Of a stretch of DNA of 64,000 bases, positions 28,738-36,691 are shown in pieces. The notes under the pieces were generated by a model that was not told where the DNA came from, made no database searches, and saw nothing but the letters and a program-made list of their open reading frames with translations. The DNA comes from Rhizobium sp. NXC14 (GTDB taxonomy: Bacteria > Pseudomonadota > Alphaproteobacteria > Rhizobiales > Rhizobiaceae): assembly GCF_002117485.1 (NCBI RefSeq), contig NZ_CP021031.1, positions 466,066 to 530,065 on the forward strand, written 5' to 3'. The position numbers were made by a program, and so were the translations under genes. Every line of letters begins with the position of its first letter. Position 1 is the stretch's first letter.

Positions 28738-29916
28738 ATGCTTCCTAGTGACTACAGACTAGCTTCCCTTTCTGCTGAAACGGCCAGCTGCACCGCAGAA
28801 AGCATACTGTCGCGACTATCAGGTCGATCTTTGGGCATTTATAAGGCGATCTTGCTCTTCGTGGTCGCGGCATTTGCCTCACTGCCACTCGTCACCATAC
28901 CGGTCTCTGTGCAGAGTGCCGGTACTATTCGCCCCATCGTGGAGAAGACGCCCCTGATAGCGCCCGTCTCCGGGCGAATCTCCCGTGTCCTTGCCTTTGA
29001 GAACGATGTCGTTGCTAAGGGGCAGGAAATCATCGCCCTTGACGATGAGGTAATTGAGGAAAAGCTCAGCGCGGTTTTAGCCGACATTCATGCCAAGAGC
29101 GATCTTGCCCATGACTTCCAAACGCTGATCTCCTCCGGCGCAAGGCCCAGTGTCTCAACCCCCCTCCAAACCGAATCCGCGACGGCTGAAAGGGTGCATT
29201 TTCTCAACCTGCTGCGCGAGAACCAATATGCTCGCAGTAACGCCGCGGCGGAACTCGACCGCGCAAAGCGACTTGTCTCGGCTGCTGCGGCGCCTGCGAA
29301 GGCCGTTGAGGAGAAGGCTTTCGCTCTCCAAAACATCGAGGTCCAAGGGGAGATCCTCGCGCGAGGCAAAACCGCCGATTGGAACCAGCAGCTCTTTGAC
29401 GCTACCCTACGCCTAAAGGAACTCACGGCCACCTTGCATCAGCTCGAGAACGAACGGGACCTGCACCGCATCCGTGCCCCAGTATCGGGCGCTCTCGAGC
29501 AGTTCTCCGGCCTCGCGCCCGGCAGCTATGTTCAGATCGGGCAAACCGTTGCCTGGATCTCGCCGAACGACGAACTGGTGGCGGAAATCTACGTCTCCCC
29601 CAACGACATTGGCTTTGTGCAGCCTGGTCAGTCGGTGCGGCTCCAAGTGGATGCCTTTAACTACAATCAATGGGGTGTCATCGTAGCAACGGTGCTCGAT
29701 GTGGCGCAGGACTTCACTCTGCATGACGGGAACCCGGTCTTCAAGGTCCACTGCGCGCTCTCTCGCAGTGATCTCGCGCTAAAGAGCGGGGCCATCGGTC
29801 ACCTGAAGAAAGGCATGACCGTGCGGGCCCGCTTTCTGTTGGCCGATCGCACTCTCCTGCAACTGCTCTACGATCAGGCAGACGATTGGCTCAATCCGAT
29901 GCTGGCAGGGCGCTAA
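28738..29916 (+). CDS. HlyD-family membrane fusion protein (peptide exporter adaptor)
   Basis: 392 aa from the ATG at 28738; a TTG at 28711 would add nine residues. One membrane helix (ILLFVVAAFASLPLVTIPV, about residues 38-56), then a biotinyl-lipoyl-like half (APVSGRISRVLAFENDVVAK), a long alpha-helical hairpin, the second lipoyl half (RIRAPVSGALEQFSGLAPGS) and beta-barrel. It would bridge an inner-membrane ABC transporter to an outer-membrane channel. It follows the two leader peptides by 23 bases and precedes the C39 peptidase fragment by 27. Confidence 0.85.
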   Translation: MLPSDYRLASLSAETASCTAESILSRLSGRSLGIYKAILLFVVAAFASLPLVTIPVSVQSAGTIRPIVEKTPLIAPVSGRISRVLAFENDVVAKGQEIIALDDEVIEEKLSAVLADIHAKSDLAHDFQTLISSGARPSVSTPLQTESATAERVHFLNLLRENQYARSNAAAELDRAKRLVSAAAAPAKAVEEKAFALQNIEVQGEILARGKTADWNQQLFDATLRLKELTATLHQLENERDLHRIRAPVSGALEQFSGLAPGSYVQIGQTVAWISPNDELVAEIYVSPNDIGFVQPGQSVRLQVDAFNYNQWGVIVATVLDVAQDFTLHDGNPVFKVHCALSRSDLALKSGAIGHLKKGMTVRARFLLADRTLLQLLYDQADDWLNPMLAGR

Positions 29917-29943
29917 TTTTGTCCCAACAGCCAGCGAGCTTCC

Positions 29944-30240
29944 ATGCCGAGTAAGGCCGTTAAGTTCAAGCAGCGCGACATCACAGATTGCGGCGCCGCC
30001 AGCCTCGCTTCTGTCGCAGCTTTCTACGGCTACAAGTTGCCATTGGCGCGCATTCGCCAGTATGCGTCGACCGACCGCTCCGGTACGAGTGTGCTGGGGC
30101 TCACGGAAGCGGCGCAGAAGCTGGGCTTCGTCGCTAAGGGCGTCAAAGGTGGCTTCGACAGCCTGTACAAGATCCCTAAGCCCGCTATTGCGCACGTCGT
30201 CGTCAGCCCCGAGGAATTCATGCCGGAGGGTTTCCAATGA
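29944..30240 (+). pseudogene. Truncated C39 peptidase domain of a peptide ABC transporter
   Basis: 98 aa. VKFKQRDITDCGAASLASVA carries the catalytic cysteine of the C39 double-glycine peptidase, continuing RQYASTDRSGTSVLGLTEAA and the AQKLGF block to KPAIAHVVV. There the family normally reaches its catalytic HYVV histidine; here the sequence switches to SPEEFMPEGFQ and stops. The catalytic His/Asp, membrane helices and ATPase are all missing. The last ~11 residues probably come from another gene that once preceded the HAD gene, whose ATG overlaps this stop. Confidence 0.75.
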
Positions 30241-30932
30241 GCCTGACCAAACCATTCGACCTTGTCATCTTCGACTGTGACGGTGTCCTCATCGACAGCG
30301 AAAAGCTCGCTACCCAGATCGACGCCGATGAACTGGCGCGCATTGGTTTTCCGACCACTTACGAAGATATTGTCCGCCGATATACCGGCCTGTCTGCAGC
30401 CACGATGCGACGCATGGTCGAGGAGGAGTGGGGAAGGCCTCTGCCTTCGGATTTCGAAGAGGTGGTCGCCGCGAAGATCAAGGAGAAGTATCTGACCGAG
30501 CTGGAGGCGATCGACGGCATCGCCGATCTTCTTGGCCAACTTGCCGTGCCACGATGTGTTGCCTCCAGCAGCGCGCCTGACAAACTGCGTCTCGGTCTCG
30601 AGAGGACCGGACTATGGCCGTTGCTCGAGCCGCATGTCTTCAGCACCGTCATGGTATCGAAGGGCAAACCGGCACCTGATCTTTTTCTGTTCGCGGCCGA
30701 CCGGATGGGGGCCGATCCCGCCCGTACGGTTGTCGTGGAAGACAGCATCGCCGGCGTCCAGGCCGGTGTCGCGGCCGGGATGACGGTTATCGGCTTCACA
30801 GCCGGCGGCCATTGCCTCGACGATCACCCCGAGCGGCTCCTTTCCGTCGGGGCCTCGGTGGTTGCACGTTCGGCCGCGCAGCTCAAATCGTTGCTGTGCA
30901 CGGATCAGGCCTGCCTTCGCGACGCCGGCTAG
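30237..30932 (+). CDS. HAD-superfamily hydrolase (beta-phosphoglucomutase-like)
   Basis: 231 aa. All four HAD motifs are visible: FDCDGVLIDSE (nucleophile Asp), SSSAPDKLR (Thr/Ser motif), SKGKPAPDLFL (Lys) and VVVEDSIAGVQAG (acidic pair). The cap domain fits subfamily IA, acting on small phosphorylated sugars. Start overlaps the preceding stop (ATGA). It belongs to an unrelated metabolic operon whose upstream part has been replaced by the peptide-export cluster. Confidence 0.8.
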   Translation: MSLTKPFDLVIFDCDGVLIDSEKLATQIDADELARIGFPTTYEDIVRRYTGLSAATMRRMVEEEWGRPLPSDFEEVVAAKIKEKYLTELEAIDGIADLLGQLAVPRCVASSSAPDKLRLGLERTGLWPLLEPHVFSTVMVSKGKPAPDLFLFAADRMGADPARTVVVEDSIAGVQAGVAAGMTVIGFTAGGHCLDDHPERLLSVGASVVARSAAQLKSLLCTDQACLRDAG

Positions 30933-31389
30933 ATTGGGATCCTTCACTTTCGATGCGGCCGTTCAGGCCGCACCACTCCTCGCGCCGAGTGCCAGCGGCG
31001 CCGTTGTACGCTTTTGCAATCGCCGGCATCTGCATAGCCTAAATCGCGACGATCGCCCCTGCGGCCGCTGGCAGTTTGCCGGTCTCAGTCCAGCGTTGGC
31101 CTCACCCTTGTCTCGGCCGAGGGCTATTCCGGCAAGCTGGTTGCGCCCGCGCTGATCGGGATCGTTGCCCAGCATAGCCGTTTTGCTACCGTCTTCAGGG
31201 CTCTTGCGCATCAGTTTGTCGTCGTCCTTCTTTCATCCTGGTACGCTGATCATGCTGACCGCGGAAAAGGACATCGATCGCCGCTCGAACACTCCGCGGT
31301 CACTTAAACACAATCGCGCCGCGACGACTGCCACCAGCCGGACGTTGTGCGATTAGCCACACGAGCCCAAGCCGCTCCCGGCGTGCGTC
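30933..31389. other. Gap and left edge of backbone copy 2
   Basis: No gene seen. From about 31350 the sequence begins to match the 5' end of the 195-aa gene at 716, so the module breakpoint is here. Confidence 0.45.
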
Positions 31390-31935
31390 GTGCAGCTTCG
31401 AAAGGGCGCCACCCTTGAAATGGTCCGCCTCACCTGCCCGGACAGCGCCCAGGCGCTCAAGATCGCCGAAAGCTTCGGGACCGCTGTCATCGACAGCGAC
31501 GGGATCCGCGATCTCCACGAGCGACTGATCATCGAGACGGCCGATGCCTTGAGCGAAGGCCTTGGCGATCGCGCCATGCAGATCCATCTGCAGCGCATCG
31601 TCGGCGCCTATGTCGGATCTGCCCACGGTGCGGGCCAGTTTTACAGCAAGGCCGTGACGCAGGCGCGGGACGCCACCGCGAAGGCTTCGAACGACGCCCG
31701 CGATGAGGACCTCGACGGTCCCGTCGGCTATGACAGCGCCTCCCATCGCAAGCGGGAGTTCGCAGCCGACATGGGCATCCAGGCCCACGCCCTGCGCATG
31801 GCGGCCGAAGGTGCGGTCGCCGCCTACAAGCAAATCGTCGGCGAAGTCTGGAAGTCCTTCGATCGCGCGGTCGAAAATCCTGGCCAATTGGTCGATCGCA
31901 AGGCTGCCGCAGCCCAGATGTCAGCCTTCGACTGA
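31390..31935 (+). CDS. Conserved plasmid backbone protein (copy 2, N-terminus damaged)
   Basis: 181 aa if the GTG at 31390 is used. From VQLRKGAT onward it matches the 195-aa protein at 716 almost residue for residue. The first ~15 codons of copy 1 correspond to 31350-31389 here, which has a TAG and no ATG, so either the gene starts at the GTG or it is a 5'-truncated copy created at the module breakpoint. Confidence 0.6.
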   Translation: MQLRKGATLEMVRLTCPDSAQALKIAESFGTAVIDSDGIRDLHERLIIETADALSEGLGDRAMQIHLQRIVGAYVGSAHGAGQFYSKAVTQARDATAKASNDARDEDLDGPVGYDSASHRKREFAADMGIQAHALRMAAEGAVAAYKQIVGEVWKSFDRAVENPGQLVDRKAAAAQMSAFD

Positions 31936-31972
31936 CACCGTCAGGCGTGGTTAGCCCCGCCCCATCTCTTTA

Positions 31973-31997
31973 GGCCGTCCCTGCGGGGCGGCCGTTT
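31973..31997 (+). terminator. Rho-independent terminator
   Basis: GGCCGTCCC-TGC-GGGGCGGCC followed by GTTTT, after the 181-aa gene and equivalent to the copy-1 hairpin at 1350. Confidence 0.6.
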
Positions 31998-32224
31998 TCC
32001 ATGCCGGCGTTCGCCGAAGAAGAGGCGAAGGAAGACTTTGGTTAAGCCGACGCGGCCCGTCTTGTGCGTCGGACCTGCAGGAGCCGCCATCGTCCCGCAA
32101 TGGCTTCGCCGTCCTCCACTTTGTTGCGGCCGTTCCGGTGCGGGCCACCGGCTCTAGGGCTCCTGCCTTTGGCCTCCGCGACGGGCCGCGATTGGCGCGG
32201 CTCCGATTGAGTGGAGACGAAAAA

Positions 32225-33019
32225 ATGACCAGGAAGACAGAGAGCCAGCGAGTGGATATCTATTCCCGCATCACCGATCGGATCATCGAGGAGCTCGCAG
32301 GCGGCGTGCGACCCTGGATGAAACCATGGAGCGCCGCAAACACGGACGGGCGGATCACCCGCCCGCTTCGCCATAACGACCAACCCTATCTCGGCATGAA
32401 CGTACTTCTGCTCTGGTCCGAGCAGATGTCGCGCGGGTTTGGCTCGTCGACGTGGATGACCTTCAAGCAAGCGATCGAACTCGGCGCCACTGTCCGAAAG
32501 GGCGAGACCGGATCGACGGTTGTCTTTGCGAGCCGCTTCACCAAGTCGGAAGTCCACGGAAAGGGTGGCGAGGTCGACCGGGAAATCCCGTTCCTGAAGG
32601 CCTATTCCGTCTTCAACGTCGAGCAGATCGATGGTCTGCCTGACGATTACGATCACCGGCCGAGAGCTGTGCTCGATACGGTCGAGCGCATAGAGAACGC
32701 CGATCGATTTTTCCGCAATACGGGCGCGGTTATCCGCCATGGCGGCAGCAAGGCCTATTATTCGCCGGTCATGGACTACATCCAGATGCCGCCCTTCGAG
32801 AGTTTCAGGGATGCCGCTGCGTACGCAGCGACCCTCAGCCATGAAGCGACACATTGGACGGCGGCAGAGCACCGGGTCGGCCGGGATCTGTCACGCTATG
32901 CCAAGGATCGCAGCGAACGTGCCCGCGAGGAGCTGATCGCCGAGCTCGGCAGCTGCTTTCTCTGCGCAGATCTCGGTATCGTGCCGGAGCTCGAACCCCG
33001 GCCCGATCATGCCTCCTAA
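32225..33019 (+). CDS. ardC: ArdC-like antirestriction protein, prematurely stopped (copy 2)
   Basis: 264 aa from ATG 32225. It closely matches the copy at 1604-2527, with DUF1738 region and HEATH metal motif intact. A TAA follows RPDHAS where copy 1 has a tyrosine codon, and one codon is lost; in-frame sequence equivalent to the last ~42 residues (SWLKVLADDKRAIFQAA...) continues to 33148. The metallopeptidase core survives, so partial function is possible, but the gene is likely decaying while copy 1 remains intact. Confidence 0.7.
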   Translation: MTRKTESQRVDIYSRITDRIIEELAGGVRPWMKPWSAANTDGRITRPLRHNDQPYLGMNVLLLWSEQMSRGFGSSTWMTFKQAIELGATVRKGETGSTVVFASRFTKSEVHGKGGEVDREIPFLKAYSVFNVEQIDGLPDDYDHRPRAVLDTVERIENADRFFRNTGAVIRHGGSKAYYSPVMDYIQMPPFESFRDAAAYAATLSHEATHWTAAEHRVGRDLSRYAKDRSERAREELIAELGSCFLCADLGIVPELEPRPDHAS

Positions 33020-33161
33020 CAGTCCTGGTTGAAGGTGCTTGCCGATGACAAGCGGGCGATCTTTCAGGCCGCCGCGCATGCGCAACGCGCCGCGACGTTC
33101 GTGCATGGTCTGCAGCCGGAAGCGGCTGATGTCCGGGACGCGGCTTGATATCTGGAGAAGG

Positions 33162-33335
33162 CTAAACCCGGTCGCCGCTCTCGGCGGTGCCCGGTTCCGT
33201 CACCGGGCTAGCCGAGGCGGTTTGATCTCCAATCGTCAGATCCAGCGATCCCCAGATCGACGGCTTCTGGTTGACGGGTTTCAGCTTCCGGGACGGCTTG
33301 AATTCGACAACGAATGGCTTGGTCTGCTTTGGCAT
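33162..33335 (-). CDS. Conserved 57-aa basic protein (copy 2)
   Basis: ATG at 33335, MPKQTKPFVVEFKPSRKLKP, then SIWGSLDL and a Thr/Ser-rich acidic tail ending SGDRV before a TAG. Homologous to 2536-2712 with most changes conservative in the N-terminal half. It sits convergently behind ardC, as in copy 1. Confidence 0.6.
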   Translation of the reverse strand: MPKQTKPFVVEFKPSRKLKPVNQKPSIWGSLDLTIGDQTASASPVTEPGTAESGDRV

Positions 33336-33787
33336 TGTTCCTCCAGCCGACTAATCGCAGCGCAACATTATCGCGCTGTGCGGGTGTTGCAAGCGGACCG
33401 ATCGCTGCGCGTCATACGAAGGGTTCGATGGCCCTCGTGGTATCCGGGAAGTGTGCAAAACGGCGGCGTGGCCAATCATGCTGGGGAGAAATGCGGGCCG
33501 CCGATGTCATATCCCCTTGCCTTGGTTCCCGTCGCTCTAGGTGCGGGCTCGATGGGGCAGGTCTGACCGGAGATCGGCTGCGCCTCGCTCGTTATCCCGC
33601 AACGGCGTTCCGAAACTTTCATCCCCTGGCGGCTGCGCCGCCATTCCTCGCGCTGACCAAGAAAGTGTCTCCACGCCGCCCTTCACGGTGTTCCGGCCCT
33701 GTGGGTGCGGTCCGATCGTCCCCGGCCCTTGCGACTGCCATCGAGGCCGCACTGGAGCGGCCCGATTGAGCAAAAGGAAATATCGAC
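33336..33787. other. Gap and leader of DUF736 copy 2
   Basis: No gene seen. The last ~90 bases (GGTGCGGTCCGATCGTCC onward) match the copy-1 leader. Confidence 0.4.
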
Positions 33788-34096
33788 ATGGCTACCATCG
33801 GCACCTTCACCTCCACCGAAAACGGCTTCACCGGCTCCATCCGCACACTCGCCCTCAACGTCAAGGCTCGCATCGCCCGCGTCGAGAACCCCTCGGACAA
33901 GGGCCTGCAATTCCGCATCTTCGCGGGAAGTGTCGAGTTGGGCGCCGCCTGGCAGAAGCGCTCCGAACAGGATCGCGACTACCTCTCGGTCAAGCTCGAC
34001 GATCCGAGCTTTCCCTCCCCGATCTACGCGACGCTGACGGAGGTCGAAGGCGAAGACGGCTACCAGCTGATCTGGTCCCGCCCGAACCGCGACTGA
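33788..34096 (+). CDS. DUF736 family protein (copy 2)
   Basis: 102 aa, ATG 33788 after AAAGGAAATATCGAC. Same length and nearly the same sequence as the protein at 3157 ([20 protein letters not shown]; ends WSRPNRD). Substitutions such as Y/F in the [10 protein letters not shown] block are conservative, so both copies look functional. DUF736 proteins have no established activity. Confidence 0.85.
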   Translation: MATIGTFTSTENGFTGSIRTLALNVKARIARVENPSDKGLQFRIFAGSVELGAAWQKRSEQDRDYLSVKLDDPSFPSPIYATLTEVEGEDGYQLIWSRPNRD

Positions 34097-34269
34097 GACG
34101 GTCAAGGCCCCGCCCGAAAGGGCCGGGCTTTCCTCTGCTCCCAGACCCAAGCCGGAGACAGGCATCGAGCCCGTCTTCGGCTTTTTGGTGCCACACGGGA
34201 GGGAGGGATAGCTGCTCAGAACCCGGCATTGTGCCGCTCGGCGATAGCGGCCTCAAGGATGAGCGGTAC

Positions 34270-34321
34270 CCCCCAATTTTCTCCAGGCGCCTGGAAGCGA
34301 CTTCCGAAAATCGGCTCCCCC
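34270..34321 (+). repeat. CCCCCAATTTT...AAAATCGGnTCCCCC element, occurrence 3
   Basis: CCCCCAATTTT at 34270-34280 and AAAATCGGCTCCCCC at 34307-34321, upstream of the 56-aa gene, at the position of occurrence 1. Confidence 0.6.
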
Positions 34322-34416
34322 ACTCCCCGGCCCTGCCGGTCGCTTGCGCGATCCCTGACCCCGCCATCCCCTCCCGGCCGCTGTCGTCGTCTTTCACGAA
34401 ATCAGGAGATCAGACG

Positions 34417-34587
34417 ATGACCTACACCCTGGAAATCCAAATTGAGGAACTGCGCGCCGAACTGAGGAACGCCTGCGATGCCGCCGAGCGCCGCAAGATC
34501 GAGGCCGAGCTTGAACTCGCCCAGGCTGATCTGGCCGTGACGCTTGCCGAACAGGATGGTGCGATCGTTGCCGAGCCGCCTTTCTGA
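34417..34587 (+). CDS. Small helical protein, 56 aa (copy 2)
   Basis: ATG 34417 after AGGAGATCAGACG. Same Glu/Ala/Leu helix as 3789-3953 (IEELRAELRNACDAAERRKI) and the same EPPF ending inside the terminator hairpin. Two extra residues near the N-terminus. Function unknown. Confidence 0.65.
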   Translation: MTYTLEIQIEELRAELRNACDAAERRKIEAELELAQADLAVTLAEQDGAIVAEPPF

Positions 34588-34598
34588 GGCGGCTCTTT
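34573..34598 (+). terminator. Rho-independent terminator overlapping a stop codon (copy 2)
   Basis: GAGCCGCC-TTTCTGA-GGCGGCTC then TTT, identical in design to 3939-3964. Confidence 0.75.
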
Positions 34599-34780
34599 AT
34601 GCGATACGTCAAGCCGGTGCGCCGGATTGACCGGCTTCCCGGCTGTCAGGGATTTTACCCCTCGACACTCCAGCCGGCTCGCGCCGGAAACGGTCGCGGT
34701 CCCTTCTGGCCCGCGGGTCTCTTTTCTCTCTGACGTCCCATTTTACTCCAGCAAATCCGGCGTCAAGAACGGCGCGGTCT

Positions 34781-34825
34781 CCCCCAATTTTTCCGTCGCT
34801 GCGCTCCCCAAAAAATCGGCTCCCC
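34781..34825 (+). repeat. CCCCCAATTTT...AAAATCGGnTCCCCC element, occurrence 4
   Basis: CCCCCAATTTTT at 34781 and AAAAAATCGGCTCCCCC ending at 34825, before the 163-aa gene, matching occurrence 2. Confidence 0.6.
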
Positions 34826-34911
34826 CGCTTGCAAGTCGCGTTCCGCGCTTCTTGTCCCCTCTTTGCCACGGAGTGGCCGATCTCCGTCATCAAGATGAAG
34901 GAAATCACATC

Positions 34912-35403
34912 ATGACCACGGATCAGAACCTTATGCTCCACACCAGGCTTTCCGGTTTCCGGCTCGTCGTGCGAGCAAACCGCTTCGGCTGCGAGACCGA
35001 GTTTTCACGAGCGCTTCATGACCGTCTGATCGAAGGGCTCGATGCGGCTCACGCTCGCCTCCGCACCATCATGGCATTGGAGCGGCGCGTTCTTGCCGGC
35101 GACGACGAATATGCCGCCTATCGGCTCCAAGGCGAGAACGAGATATTCGAGCGTTTCACCATCAACTTGCTGGATGAGCTCGAGATCGATTTCGACACGC
35201 ACGAATACCGCATCAACGGTGGCAATTGGACCAATGCTTTGTCGGCGGATTGCGACGGCGTCGAAATCGATTATCCAAGCCTTGTTGCGCTGAGCGAGAC
35301 CGAAATGGGCTCCTTGGGAGCGATCGTCAGGGATATCCGCCAGGAAACAGGCATCGTCATCCATGCGGCGCGTGTCGTCTATGCCAGATGCGAAACCTCC
35401 TGA
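34912..35403 (+). CDS. Conserved hypothetical protein, 163 aa (copy 2)
   Basis: ATG 34912 after GAAGGAAATCACATC. Identical length to the 4275 gene, with conserved NRFGCETEFSRALHDRLIEG and DELEIDFDTHEYRINGG blocks; scattered substitutions are largely conservative. Soluble protein of unknown function. Confidence 0.7.
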   Translation: MTTDQNLMLHTRLSGFRLVVRANRFGCETEFSRALHDRLIEGLDAAHARLRTIMALERRVLAGDDEYAAYRLQGENEIFERFTINLLDELEIDFDTHEYRINGGNWTNALSADCDGVEIDYPSLVALSETEMGSLGAIVRDIRQETGIVIHAARVVYARCETS

Positions 35404-35720
35404 GGGGGCTTTTGCGATTTCCGAGGACGGCGAGAGCGGCTGCGTGAGGGCATTGGCAAGCTTGTGATCGCAGCGAGCGTGACCAGTTCAACGTCTCCTT
35501 GTCGACAAGCTGTCATCTCTCATCGGGGATATTGCAGCCCGTCCGTCCGGCCGCAACCTGGCGCCGCCGGAATTTTCCCCGCCGCATTCTGCGGCTCCTC
35601 GCGAGATCAAAATTCAGGCGCCGCCAGGTCCTCCACATTCGTTTCGGCCTTGCCAGGTGCAACCCTCCTTCCCGGTCTGCTGTCGATCCCCGCAAAGCGC
35701 AATCGACAAGGAGATCCATC
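35404..35720. other. Leader of the 57-aa gene
   Basis: No gene seen. The part from about 35615 matches 4870-4957, where the downstream gene has been lost. Confidence 0.4.
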
Positions 35721-35894
35721 ATGCAACAGCTCGCTCAATTCCTCGCCGCCACCGGCCGCCAACTCCGCGCCCTCGGCAAGGTGATCAGCCACTTCTTCCG
35801 CAAGGGCAAGCTCGCACTGAAGCTTGGCCTCAAGATTCCGTTCTTCGTTGAGATCGAGGTGTCGTTCGAGACCGACTGGAACCGGCGCCGATGA
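35721..35894 (+). CDS. Small basic protein, 57 aa
   Basis: ATG 35721 behind AAGGAGATCCATC. MQQLAQFLAATGRQLRALGK, then a basic, amphipathic middle (FFRKGKLALKLGLKIPFFVE) and IEVSFETDWNRRR. It lacks a signal peptide. The segment that would hold its copy-1 counterpart was removed at the 4957 breakpoint. No family recognised. Confidence 0.55.
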   Translation: MQQLAQFLAATGRQLRALGKVISHFFRKGKLALKLGLKIPFFVEIEVSFETDWNRRR

Positions 35895-35927
35895 GGCGCC
35901 CTTAAGGCCCGCTTCGGCGGGCCGTTC

Positions 35928-36185
35928 TCAATGCGCCACTGAGGCGCGCGGACGATAGCCGCGCTTGCACTTTCGTCGGAGCAGATCGAGGAACAGGTCT
36001 ACGGCTTCCTCTTCCCGACCGAAATGATGGACCATCATCTGCCCCTTGCTTCCGATGCGGCCCCATTTGCGCAGAAGACAGACGTCCCCGAACAGGTTGG
36101 GTTCGATCGACATGGCATAGTAGCGGGCCATGTTCTTCGAGGCGTCCGAGCGCTCGACATAGAGATGGTAGGGTTGCGAGATCAT
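35928..36185 (-). CDS. WGR-domain protein, 85 aa (second copy)
   Basis: Start MISQPYHLYVERSDASKNMA at 36185, matching the equivalent start of the gene at 15261-15518. LLRKWGRIGSKGQ carries the WGR triad and the end is basic (KCKRGYRPR). Likely a nucleic-acid-binding protein; role unknown. It lies between the backbone module and traG. Confidence 0.75.
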   Translation of the reverse strand: MISQPYHLYVERSDASKNMARYYAMSIEPNLFGDVCLLRKWGRIGSKGQMMVHHFGREEEAVDLFLDLLRRKCKRGYRPRASVAH

Positions 36186-36691
36186 GAGGTCAGAATCTCT
36201 GAACTCGGGAATCCCGTCCAACGACACTTATGAATCGGTCGGCACGGATTGATTCAGATCTGTGATGAAACGCGAGTGGCGGGCTTGGGGGAGACGCCTT
36301 CGGCGCACGGCTGTAATCGCTTACGCTCTCCGAACCCGCCGGGCGGTTTCGGCCATCCGGCAACGATCCTCTCGCGGGTCCTCAGCCGCACCATCCGTGT
36401 CTTGCACCGTCCCAGCGCCTGGCAAGGCCCTCGTTGCGATCGTCCTTGTCGGGACGCGGACAGGATCATTCCGCTTAGAAGAGTTGCACCTGCTGTCATT
36501 CTGGCAGCTGAGTGCGTCCGATACATTGGAAGATCCGTTCCACGAAGAACCATCCTGCGGCGGGTCGTCTCGACCGCGTAAACGACTCTGTATCCGACAA
36601 ACGACATCGTCGTAATTCAAAGGCAAGTCATATTCACCGAATGAAAGCATAGATCAAAACAAGCTTGACGGAGGTGCGATTAAACGACTCT
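36186..36691. other. Gap between WGR gene and traG
   Basis: About 500 bases with only weak overlapping frames. The part nearest the WGR gene is shared with 15519-15600. No terminator or promoter could be assigned. Confidence 0.4.
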
